From positions 3,807,501 to 3,871,500 of the forward strand of contig NZ_BRXR01000001.1 in the NCBI RefSeq assembly GCF_026012015.1: 64,000 bases of DNA. The letters run 5' to 3'. A program made the position numbers and the translations under genes. Under the pieces are notes generated by a model. That model was given only the letters and a program-made list of their open reading frames with translations, was not told where the DNA came from and did no database searches. Every line of letters begins with the position of its first letter. Position 1 is the first letter of the stretch. This DNA comes from Clostridium omnivorum. Lineage in GTDB: Bacteria > Bacillota > Clostridia > Clostridiales > Clostridiaceae. This document shows, one piece after another, positions 37,102 through 44,900 of the stretch.

Positions 37102-38685
37102 ATGAAAATTCTTATTTTGTCTTGGGAGTATCCACCAAAGAATATTGGGGGTATATCTAACCATGTGTTTTTTATTTCGAAAGCATTAGTTAAATTAAAT
37201 CATGAAGTTCATATAGTAACTTGCAAGGATTCTGTAGATAAAGATTATGAAAATTGCGAAGGGGTTCATGTCCATAGAGTAAAACCTTATAATATCCATA
37301 CTGAAGATTTTACTAAATGGGTTATGCATCTAAATTATGCAATGATCGAAGAAGGCGTAAAAATAGCTGCAAGTACTGGGAATTTTGATATAATCCACGC
37401 ACACGATTGGCTTTCGGCATATAGCGGTAGAGCATTGAAATGGATATTACGTATTCCTTTAGTATGTACTATGCATGCCACTGAGTATGGTCGTAATGGT
37501 GGTTTGAGGAATGAAATGCAAAACTATATTTCAAATACTGAAAAGATGCTAATTGAAGAGTCTTGGAAAGTTGTAACTTGCAGTAGATATATGAGAAAAG
37601 AGGTTTCAGATTTATTTAAAACAAGCTGGGATAAAATATGGGAGATACCTAATGGAGTCAATACAGAGCAATTTGAATTTGAATTCAATAAAGAGGAATT
37701 CAGAAGAAAATTTGCAAATAATAATGAAAGGATAATATTGTTTGTTGGAAGACATGTATATGAAAAAGGTATACATATATTAATTGATGCTGCAGCAAAT
37801 ATTGTAAAAAAATATGGCGGTGTTAAATTTATAATAAGTGGAAAAGGCTCAATGACAGAAGAACTAAAAAGAAGAGTAAGAGATTATGGACTTGACGAAA
37901 AAATAATATTTCCTGGATATGTGGAGGATGAGACTAGAAACAAACTTTTCAAGATATCAGACGTAGTGGTTTTTCCATCCATATATGAACCATTTGGTAT
38001 TGCTGCATTAGAAGCTATGGCTGCAGGCTGTCCGGTTATTGCATCGGATGTTGGTGGGCTTTCTGAGCTAATCCAAAATAGAGTTAATGGATTAAAATTT
38101 GAAAGTGGCTCTAAAGAAGATTTAATTAGTAATTTAATTGAGGTTCTTGATGATAAAAGCTTAGCTAATTATTTGGCAGACGGTGGAATGAATACTGTTA
38201 GTGAAAAATACTCTTGGAGAAAAGCGGCAGAACTAACCGTAGAGATGTATTCACTTATTCAGAAGGAGGCAAAAAATACTGAATGGATTGGGGCGGAAGA
38301 ATTTAAGAATATCTCTGCCAAAGATGAACTAGTGAAATTTAAAGAGACAGAAAAGAAATTTAATAATCATATCGATAACCTGACTAAAGAGCTAGTTCAA
38401 AAGGATAATGAGTTAGAAATTATGAGTGATGAATATAAAAAGAGCAGGGAACAGTGCGAAAAAGAACTAAAGTCTCTTGCTAGGGAGTTAAAAAAGAAGG
38501 ATAAGTTACTTAAAAACTACGAAAAAGAATTAAATAAAATTGATAGTAAAGAAACTAAAAAAGTAGGTGAAGCTTTAACGGTTGAACACAGTGAGGAACA
38601 AAAACCAAAGAAAAAAAGAAAAGCACCTGCTAAAAAAAGCAGCAAGAAGAGTGAAAATGAAAAGGAAACTGTAGTTGAGGAATAA
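37102..38685 (+). CDS. Glycosyltransferase family 4 protein with coiled-coil and Lys-rich tail
   Basis: A 527-residue protein. Residues 1-400 form a two-Rossmann GT-B transferase of the GT4/glycogen-synthase-like type: WEYPPKNIGGISNHV (glycine-rich donor loop), HAHDWLSAY, VCTMHATEYGR, LFVGRHVYEKGIHILIDA, and the nucleotide-sugar EX7E motif region PSIYEPFGIAALEAMAAG. Residues about 415-505 are a charged coiled coil, and the final 35 residues carry KPKKKRKAPAKKSSKKS, a histone H1-like basic tail. There is no signal peptide. Donor and acceptor are unknown; alpha-glucan or envelope glycan synthesis are both possible. AGGAGG precedes the ATG. It is a single-gene unit. Confidence 0.9.
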   Translation: MKILILSWEYPPKNIGGISNHVFFISKALVKLNHEVHIVTCKDSVDKDYENCEGVHVHRVKPYNIHTEDFTKWVMHLNYAMIEEGVKIAASTGNFDIIHAHDWLSAYSGRALKWILRIPLVCTMHATEYGRNGGLRNEMQNYISNTEKMLIEESWKVVTCSRYMRKEVSDLFKTSWDKIWEIPNGVNTEQFEFEFNKEEFRRKFANNNERIILFVGRHVYEKGIHILIDAAANIVKKYGGVKFIISGKGSMTEELKRRVRDYGLDEKIIFPGYVEDETRNKLFKISDVVVFPSIYEPFGIAALEAMAAGCPVIASDVGGLSELIQNRVNGLKFESGSKEDLISNLIEVLDDKSLANYLADGGMNTVSEKYSWRKAAELTVEMYSLIQKEAKNTEWIGAEEFKNISAKDELVKFKETEKKFNNHIDNLTKELVQKDNELEIMSDEYKKSREQCEKELKSLARELKKKDKLLKNYEKELNKIDSKETKKVGEALTVEHSEEQKPKKKRKAPAKKSSKKSENEKETVVEE

Positions 38686-38775
38686 GCAATTCTTAGTGAA
38701 AAATTTGAGAATGCAGAGAAAATTAATGGTTATTTGATAAGAAAAATACAATGCATTTCCCAACACTTTAAATAG

Positions 38776-38810
38776 GAATAAAAAATAAGGTGCTACCTTA
38801 TTTTTTATTC
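38776..38810. terminator. Bidirectional terminator
   Basis: GAATAAAAAATAAGGT / ACCTTATTTTTTATTC, 16 perfect pairs with a 3-base loop, between the convergent GT4 and flavin reductase genes. It overlaps the end of the latter. Confidence 0.88.
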
Positions 38811-39373
38811 TTTCTTTTTACAGAAAATCCAAATTTACCTATAGACTTTGAAGGCACTGGAAAATATTCACCATGGGAGTAGCACAATAAATTGGCTTTT
38901 TCTAAATGTATTTTTCCATTTTGATCTATCAAATTTTCTTCTACATGCACTGAAATTATTTCTGCAATAAGTAGATTATGACTTCCTAAAGGTATATTAT
39001 TAACAACCTTACATTCTAGTGCCACTGGACATTGAGTTATTATTGGAACAGATATTTTTTCAGAAGGTTCAAGTTTAAAGTTCATTTCTGCTATCTTATC
39101 ATTAATTCTACCAGACTTAACACCGCAATAATCAACTTTTTTAACCATATCGGCAGTAGGAAGATTAATTGCAAATTCTCCATTTTCAGAAATAAATTCA
39201 TAGGATAATCTCTCCGGCCTAACTGCAATTGTAACCATAGGTGGTCTTGTGCAGGCAGTACCGGTCCAGCCAACAGTGAATACATTTACTTTTCCTTCGG
39301 TATTCCTAGAGGTTACAAGTACCACAGGAACTGGATTTAGCATTGCACTTCCTTTGAAAATTTGTTTGGTCAT
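38798..39373 (-). CDS. Flavin reductase-like FMN-binding protein
   Basis: A 191-residue protein of the flavin reductase/split-barrel FMN-binding family: PVPVVLVTSRNTEGKVNVFTVGWTGTACTRPPMV (N-terminal barrel), RPERLSYEFISENGEFAINLP, DYCGVKSGR and LGSHNLLIAEIISVHV. Such proteins bind FMN and act as NAD(P)H:flavin reductases or flavoredoxins in anaerobes. The partner is unknown. AAGGGTGA lies before the ATG on this strand. It is a single gene; the next same-strand gene ends upstream after its own terminator. Confidence 0.9.
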   Translation of the reverse strand: MTKQIFKGSAMLNPVPVVLVTSRNTEGKVNVFTVGWTGTACTRPPMVTIAVRPERLSYEFISENGEFAINLPTADMVKKVDYCGVKSGRINDKIAEMNFKLEPSEKISVPIITQCPVALECKVVNNIPLGSHNLLIAEIISVHVEENLIDQNGKIHLEKANLLCYSHGEYFPVPSKSIGKFGFSVKRKNKK

Positions 39374-39458
39374 AGTGTATCACCCTTATCATAAATTATA
39401 TACTAAAAAATCATATCAAGAATACACTTTAAATACAATAGGCTTGTCTTAAGATTTC

Positions 39459-39490
39459 TAAATAAAGACCTATATTTAGGTCTTTATTTA
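39459..39490 (-). terminator. Terminator after the cis-prenyltransferase gene
   Basis: TAAATAAAGACCTA / TAGGTCTTTATTTA with a 4-base loop; overlaps the stop codon of the minus-strand gene. Confidence 0.8.
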
Positions 39491-40144
39491 TCCGCCTAGA
39501 GTAATATCTTGTTTATCATACCAAGAAAGTGCATCGTGTAGGTGTTCAGGTTTGAAATCTGGCCAATAATCGTCAACAACATAGAAATCAGAGTAAATTG
39601 ATTGAACTGGTAGAAAACCGCTTAATCTTCTCATGCCTCCCCAACGAATAATTAAATCGACTCTAGAAACATCATAAGAATTTAGGTAGTAGCAAATGCT
39701 GTTTTTTATACTGCCCTTAATAGAACTTTTGTTTGATGCAATATTATATAAATCCCACTCCCAACCGTAATTTACAAGAAAATTAACTTTCATGCCGCCT
39801 TTTCCAAATTCTTTTCGTTTAGTGTAAGGTAAAAGCTCTCTTGGAAACATTGGTGAATCGGTATTTCCAACCACTAGGAGAGATGCATCTTCTTTAGCCA
39901 ACATTTCTACAGCCTTTATACATGCATTTGTAAATGCTTTTGTTTGAATAGAAGGACGTTTTGTATTATCCATTGTAAATCCGTAGTATGTAAGCTCCTT
40001 TACTCCTAACTCCTTGCACATTTTGAAAAGCTTAACACCAGGATAAAGTCCCATATTGTAGCCCTTTTCTTTTGTTAGACCCATTTTTACAGACCATCTT
40101 CTGTTGCCATCAGGTATGATGCCAATATGATTAGGGATTCTCAT
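39488..40144 (-). CDS. Divergent undecaprenyl diphosphate synthase-family (cis-prenyltransferase) protein
   Basis: A 218-residue protein clearly homologous to UppS. It keeps HIGIIPDGNRRWSVKMGL (Asp for Mg2+), the FTMDNTKRPS segment where UppS has FSTENWKRP, VNFLVNYGWEWD, and IRWGGMRRLSGFLPVQSIYSDFYVVDDYWPDF where UppS has IRTSGEKRLSNF and YSELYF. Several normally invariant positions differ (Trp of ENW, the T of IRT, Glu of SGE, Glu of SEL), so it may make a shorter isoprenoid or have another role. It is not next to cdsA or dxr as main uppS genes usually are. AAGGAGG precedes the ATG at 40144. Confidence 0.82.
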   Translation of the reverse strand: MRIPNHIGIIPDGNRRWSVKMGLTKEKGYNMGLYPGVKLFKMCKELGVKELTYYGFTMDNTKRPSIQTKAFTNACIKAVEMLAKEDASLLVVGNTDSPMFPRELLPYTKRKEFGKGGMKVNFLVNYGWEWDLYNIASNKSSIKGSIKNSICYYLNSYDVSRVDLIIRWGGMRRLSGFLPVQSIYSDFYVVDDYWPDFKPEHLHDALSWYDKQDITLGG

Positions 40145-40377
40145 ATTATTCCTCCTTATGATAATTCTACTTGTATTATTACCACCATTTTCTTGCTTTA
40201 TCCAAATAAAATTTTTAGTAAGCATATTAATTATAATTTTGCAAAAAATATAATTACAACATGAAAAAGGTGTATACAAAACAAGAAAAAACTCTTCAGT
40301 TAAATATTCCATAAAGCTGCAGCAGGACTTTGCACCAATAGATAATACAGCGATAAACACTGAAAGGAGGAAAGATT

Positions 40378-40797
40378 ATGCAACTTAAGGGTTATTTTAT
40401 GAGCATGGAAAGGGCAAACTTAGTTCTTACAAAATTAAAGGATCACGGTTTTAATAATTCGCATATTGAGATAGATAACAATAATGGGAACATACAAAGA
40501 AATTTAGCGGATACTGATTCGGCGTTTGGTCTCTCAAATATGCTAGTAGATTCAAGTGAAATAGGAAAATCACCGATTACTGCAGTAAGTCCACTAGTAA
40601 ATGTACATGGCGGATTTACTGAATTTAGTGACGATAACTATAAAGTTGTTGTTGAAGCAACTTCGGGAAATATGCAAAAAGCAAAGGATATTATTAAAAA
40701 CATGGGTGGAAAGTTCAAAGAAAATCAGGTAGTTATAGGAGGATATACTGAAGAAATAAGAGAGCTTAATAAAAGATTAAAAGATATAGATGTGTGA
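40378..40797 (+). CDS. Hypothetical protein resembling general stress protein 17M-like domain
   Basis: A 139-residue soluble protein. Its N-terminus (KGYFMSMERANLVLTKLKDHGFNNSHIEID) and C-terminus (YKVVVEATSGNMQKAKDIIKNMGGKF) read as two halves of a ferredoxin-like alpha/beta fold, a pattern seen in YflT/general stress protein 17M-like proteins that scan for repeated beta-alpha units. A low-complexity middle contains Asn/Ser/Pro residues. Homology is a moderate guess and function is unknown. AAAGGAGGAAAG precedes the ATG. It diverges from the prenyltransferase gene and converges with the 2H phosphoesterase gene. Confidence 0.7.
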   Translation: MQLKGYFMSMERANLVLTKLKDHGFNNSHIEIDNNNGNIQRNLADTDSAFGLSNMLVDSSEIGKSPITAVSPLVNVHGGFTEFSDDNYKVVVEATSGNMQKAKDIIKNMGGKFKENQVVIGGYTEEIRELNKRLKDIDV

Positions 40798-40815
40798 TGT
40801 TCTAGTTTATAATAT

Positions 40816-40850
40816 AAAAACTCCTTGTGTTAAAAACACAGGGAGTTTTA
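40816..40850. terminator. Bidirectional terminator
   Basis: AAAACTCC-t-TGTGTT / AACACA-g-GGAGTTTT, overlapping the stop of the minus-strand gene. Confidence 0.8.
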
Positions 40851-41369
40851 TAGCTTAAATTCTTCATAGATACCCCATTTATCTTTTTCCCATCTTAACA
40901 CTGTTATATTGTCAAAGAATGTATTAAAATGAAATTTAAACTGATTTGAGTAATTCCAAATTCCTTGAAACTTACCTTTAGGTATTTTTGAAATCAATGT
41001 ACAGTGAAATATTCTTCCCGTGCCTTCATTTTTTTTCCACTCTAACCACTTAATAGTTTTAAGTACATCAATTAAATTATCATAAATTTGAACTGCAGCA
41101 GTTGATGGATAAACAGACATATAAACCACATCTTCTCTAAAATGACCATAATTCTTAAGTTCAATTGGAGCTTTAGAGTTTTGAAAACTAAATTCTTTAA
41201 GAATGTGCAATAGTTCATCAATGTTATCTGTTTCAAAAGGAGCTTTTAAAGTAAAATGACCTGGAAGTCTTTGACGCTTAACTTCGTATTTTTTGCATAT
41301 ATCATTTGTAAGATTTTCATGAAAATTTAATGCTTCATCACTTAATAAGCATGCAATTACATATCTCAT
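40848..41369 (-). CDS. 2'-5' RNA ligase-like (2H phosphoesterase) protein
   Basis: A 173-residue protein with the two H-x-T/S motifs of the 2H phosphoesterase/LigT family: PGHFTLKAPF (about 38-47) and RIFHCTLISK (about 123-132), with a beta-rich spacing between them as expected. Family members open 2',3'-cyclic phosphates or ligate 2'-5' RNA; the substrate here is unknown. The ATG at 41369 has AAGGGTG 6 bases upstream, whereas the GTG three codons earlier overlaps that site. It is a single gene. Confidence 0.85.
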   Translation of the reverse strand: MRYVIACLLSDEALNFHENLTNDICKKYEVKRQRLPGHFTLKAPFETDNIDELLHILKEFSFQNSKAPIELKNYGHFREDVVYMSVYPSTAAVQIYDNLIDVLKTIKWLEWKKNEGTGRIFHCTLISKIPKGKFQGIWNYSNQFKFHFNTFFDNITVLRWEKDKWGIYEEFKL

Positions 41370-41637
41370 AATAATCACCCTTATCTATTGTTTAGTTTTT
41401 TATTTAATAATATACATCTAAATAAAAGAATATGGAATAAAAAGCAATTAGGTGGTATAATTTGGTTATATCATAATTTTATGAATTTATTCTATATTAT
41501 TAAACTTTAAATAATTTCATAAGTTTTTGGAAAATATATATTAGTGAATTGTCTATTTTATAATTAATAATATGAAATTTTTAGAATAAAATAATATATA
41601 ATAAATTTTATGCTTTTAAAAAGCGGGAGGGATATTA

Positions 41638-44028
41638 ATGCTTGGATATGGACTTAAAGGCAGCAAGGAATTTCGAAATAATGTAGCTTTAAAGCAGGTA
41701 GGACTTCAAGGAAACATTTGTGGTGAGTTTGTTGAGCTAAGTGTAAATCAAGTTTATGAAAACATAGGGGAGCAGAATATTGATGGAATTTACAGCTTTC
41801 CAATTCCTGATACCGCAGTAATTACTGGTTTTGAAGCTACATTGGGTGGAAGAACACTTAAAGCTATGGTGGAGGATCAGAAGGAAGCAGCTAAACTATA
41901 CGATGAGGCTGTATTAAAGGGGATAAATACCCTATCCTTAGAGGAGCCAAACTCCGGAATGTTTCAATTCAGCATAGGTCAAATCTTACCGGGAGAATCT
42001 GTTAAAATAAAGTTATCCTATATGGATAGACTGATATATGAAAATGATAGTTTGAAGCTTGTTGTACCAGCAATTTTAGCACCAAGATCCATAGAGCATA
42101 ATTCAAAGCAAGAAAATTACATACAAGATAATTATAAAGTGAGCCTAAACCTTTTAATTGAACCATTGAGCAAGTTAAAGATTGAATCCCCAACTCATGA
42201 TATAAAAATTGAATGGGAGGAAGACATAAATTTAGCAAAGGTAACTTTTAGTGATGACTTATTTTCCTTAGATAAAGATTTAGTGCTTATAATGAAAGAG
42301 GAAAAGCTTCAGGAAGCTAGCGGCATGATTTATAAATACCAAGAAGATGGTGAGGAAAAAGGGATCTTATATCTTAGGTTTATACCCAAGTTAACCAGTA
42401 GTGAAGAGGAAAAACCTAATAATTATATGTTCCTTGTAGATATTTCCGAATCCATGCAGGGAGAGAAGCTTGAAGAAGCGAAAAATGCCCTTCAATTATG
42501 TATAAGAAATCTATCGGAAGGTGACAGCTTTAATATTGTTGCTTTCAGCTCAGAACTTGAATACTTTTCTGAATTTGGTAAAGTGCCATTTAATGAAGAC
42601 AATCTAAAAAGAGCATCAGAATGGATTGAAAAGCTTTCTGCTAAGGGTGGGTCTAATATACTAGAAGCATTAAAGTACTCGCTTTCAGAAAGTAATTTAA
42701 TAGGACACAGCACTGTTCTTCTTTTTACTGACGATATGATGGAAGATGAAAATGAAATAATAGAATATGTGGATAAGAATATAGGGGATAACAGGCTATT
42801 TACATTTGGAATTGATACCTCAGCGAACAGTTATATGATTAATAAGCTTGCTAATGTTGGATTTGGAAGACCTGAATTCATATATGAAGATGAAAGAATA
42901 GATGATGTAATATTAAGGCAGTTTAGTAGAATAGAAAATCCGCAAGTAGATATCACTGAAATTGACTGGGGAGAGGTTAAAGTCGAAAGTACTTATCCTA
43001 GAACAATTGACTACCTCTACGATAGGGAACCTTTTGCAATATTTGCTAAGGTAAGTGGAAATATCACGGGTAAAGTTACTGTTAAAGGAAAAGTAGATGA
43101 GAAAGAATATATTAAATCTATTGACTTAGACAGTTTAGATTTGGAAGAAAATGCTCAGCTAATATTAAAGGTTTGGAGTAGAAACAGAATTGAATCAATT
43201 GATGAGCATTTAAAGGGAGAAAGAGGAAGTACAGCTGAGGCTATGCATAATAAAATTATTGAATTGTCTAGAGAGTCAGGTATTATAAGTACTGCAACTT
43301 CCTTTGTAATGTTAGAACAGATGGAAGATTTAGTATTAGGCATGCCAATTACAAGAATAATTCCACTTAAAGCCTCTGAACAGACTATTAAAAATATTGC
43401 AGATGCAAAATTCATTGAATCACCGGGATTTGTATATAAATCTGCAAATAAGATAATTTCTAATAATGAAAGAAATAATCTTTTGCTTGATAAGAAGTAT
43501 CCAAGGGAAGCTATTCTTAGAATTTTGGCTTTAAATCAATATGCAGATGGAAGTTTTTCAAATATAAATGAAGAAGATAATTATAAAAAAATAGCCACTA
43601 CTGCCAGTGTACTGCTTGGATTTACAATGGGAAAAGAAGATATTCTGCTATATATGAATCAGTTAAATAAGTCTATCAAATACTTGCTTCAAAGCATTCA
43701 AAAAAATAGCAATGAATATGACGTACCTTTATATACAATAACAGCATTAGCTTTAAAGGCAGCGCTGGAAAAAGATATATTAAAGGGAACCATGGAGATG
43801 CTTGTACAAGATAGCATTGAAATGATTAAAACAAAGCTTGTGGGAAAAAGTAGTGAAATGGTCTTAAAGATACTTAATAGCTCTATAAGATCATCTTTAA
43901 AGGATATAGCAAGATGTCTATTTAAAGTATCAAAAGATGGCAAGTATATTGAAGAAGTTTTGAATATTAAAGATGAAAAAAATTCTATTGATAGTCTAGC
44001 TAAATTGTCAATATTAAAAGCTCTTTAA
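41638..44028 (+). CDS. VIT and von Willebrand factor A domain protein
   Basis: A 796-residue protein. Residues about 8-135 match the VIT domain of inter-alpha-trypsin inhibitor-like proteins (VNQVYENIGEQNIDGIYSFPIPDTAVITGFEA, EDQKEAAKLYDEA, GQILPGESVKIKLSY). A vWA domain spans about 262-440 with an intact metal-ion site: DISES (from 268), the GGSN threonine-like loop, and LLFTDDMMEDE. The last 350 residues are largely helical with repeats of ILRILAL and VLKILNSS type. No signal peptide or membrane helix is seen, so a cytoplasmic Mg2+-dependent scaffold is inferred. GGGAGGG precedes the ATG. It stands alone; no MoxR ATPase is nearby. Confidence 0.88.
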   Translation: MLGYGLKGSKEFRNNVALKQVGLQGNICGEFVELSVNQVYENIGEQNIDGIYSFPIPDTAVITGFEATLGGRTLKAMVEDQKEAAKLYDEAVLKGINTLSLEEPNSGMFQFSIGQILPGESVKIKLSYMDRLIYENDSLKLVVPAILAPRSIEHNSKQENYIQDNYKVSLNLLIEPLSKLKIESPTHDIKIEWEEDINLAKVTFSDDLFSLDKDLVLIMKEEKLQEASGMIYKYQEDGEEKGILYLRFIPKLTSSEEEKPNNYMFLVDISESMQGEKLEEAKNALQLCIRNLSEGDSFNIVAFSSELEYFSEFGKVPFNEDNLKRASEWIEKLSAKGGSNILEALKYSLSESNLIGHSTVLLFTDDMMEDENEIIEYVDKNIGDNRLFTFGIDTSANSYMINKLANVGFGRPEFIYEDERIDDVILRQFSRIENPQVDITEIDWGEVKVESTYPRTIDYLYDREPFAIFAKVSGNITGKVTVKGKVDEKEYIKSIDLDSLDLEENAQLILKVWSRNRIESIDEHLKGERGSTAEAMHNKIIELSRESGIISTATSFVMLEQMEDLVLGMPITRIIPLKASEQTIKNIADAKFIESPGFVYKSANKIISNNERNNLLLDKKYPREAILRILALNQYADGSFSNINEEDNYKKIATTASVLLGFTMGKEDILLYMNQLNKSIKYLLQSIQKNSNEYDVPLYTITALALKAALEKDILKGTMEMLVQDSIEMIKTKLVGKSSEMVLKILNSSIRSSLKDIARCLFKVSKDGKYIEEVLNIKDEKNSIDSLAKLSILKAL

Positions 44029-44056
44029 TATTATGTAAAAGTTAAATTATAAATGC

Positions 44057-44088
44057 AAAAAACTGTTTATATTTTAGACAGTTTTTTT
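44057..44088 (+). terminator. Terminator after the VIT-vWA gene
   Basis: AAAACTGT / ACAGTTTT arms and a run of T. Confidence 0.82.
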
Positions 44089-44203
44089 GCTGCGAAAAAT
44101 TAGATAAAAAATAATTTATTAAAGTTAATTTATAATATTTTATTTTTATGAATAATTTATCTTTAAATTATAATAAAATCATGTTAAAATCACATTGGCG
44201 GTA

Positions 44204-44267
44204 TTCTTAGGAAACCGAACATATTTAATTTTATTTATTTCGACTTATATCCAATTCGGAATAAGAA
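44204..44267 (+). promoter_or_regulatory. Structured 5' leader of the ECF S-component gene
   Basis: TTCTTA (44204-44209) pairs with TAAGAA (44262-44267) and CCGAA (44215-44219) with TTCGG (44255-44259), with further CATAT/ATAT pairing inside. The outer strand ends one base before the ribosome binding site CGGAGGG. It does not match a riboswitch I know; a ligand- or temperature-controlled leader is a guess. Confidence 0.4.
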
Positions 44268-44278
44268 CGGAGGGTTTT

Positions 44279-44869
44279 ATGAATTACAATTTGAGCACAC
44301 AGAATAAGTTTGGAACTAGACAGCTAACTGTCGTTGGAATGCTTTCAGGTATTTCAATTATGCTTGGATTAACTGGATATGGATTTATTCCACTGCCTTT
44401 AGCTAAAGCAACTATTATGCATATACCAGTAATTGTGGGTACCCTTATAGAAGGGCCAGTAGTAGGCATGCTTGTAGGGCTAATTTTTGGAATCTTTAGT
44501 GTCATTCAGAATATAACAACTCCATCATTATTATCTTTTGCATTTATGAATCCGCTGGTTTCAATTTTACCAAGGGTACTTATAGCAATTACTACTTATT
44601 ATAGCTACAAAATAATGCGTGGAAACCAAGGAGTTAAAGCAGGAGTTGCTGCTGCTATAGGTTCACTTACAAATACCTTTGGAGTGTTAACAATGGTATA
44701 TATCCTTTACGCAGCTAGATTTGCTCAGGCTAAACACATAAGTGAGTCATTAGTTGCTAAGACTATATATCTAGGTATTGCAGTGCCAAACGGAATACCT
44801 GAAGCTATTATTGCAGTTATAATAACTGTACCCTTAGTAATGGCTGTAAAGAAGATGAAAAAACAATAA
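44279..44869 (+). CDS. ECF transporter substrate-binding (S) component
   Basis: A 196-residue membrane protein with about six helices. It has the N-terminal RQLTVVGMLSGISIMLG (the small-residue face that docks the T component), IPLPLAKATIMHIPVIVGTLIEGPVVGMLVGLIFGIFS, and a basic C-terminus, typical of ECF S components for vitamins. The substrate cannot be read from sequence; no biosynthetic gene or recognised riboswitch is linked. It relies on a shared EcfA/EcfT module elsewhere, possibly the T component at 63602. The start at 44279 has CGGAGGG 4 bases upstream; the in-frame start at 44195 lies inside the leader structure. Confidence 0.85.
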   Translation: MNYNLSTQNKFGTRQLTVVGMLSGISIMLGLTGYGFIPLPLAKATIMHIPVIVGTLIEGPVVGMLVGLIFGIFSVIQNITTPSLLSFAFMNPLVSILPRVLIAITTYYSYKIMRGNQGVKAGVAAAIGSLTNTFGVLTMVYILYAARFAQAKHISESLVAKTIYLGIAVPNGIPEAIIAVIITVPLVMAVKKMKKQ

Positions 44870-44871
44870 GC

Positions 44872-44900
44872 AAAAAGACTAGTACTACTAGTCTTTTTTT
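44872..44900. terminator. Bidirectional terminator
   Basis: AAAAAGACTAGT / ACTAGTCTTTTT with loop act; overlaps the end of cca. Confidence 0.9.

Noticed and set aside
40145-40360. 72-residue N-terminal extension of the cis-prenyltransferase
   Set aside because: The extension is Cys/Phe-rich without homology; AAGGAGG precedes the internal ATG at 40144, which starts the conserved domain.
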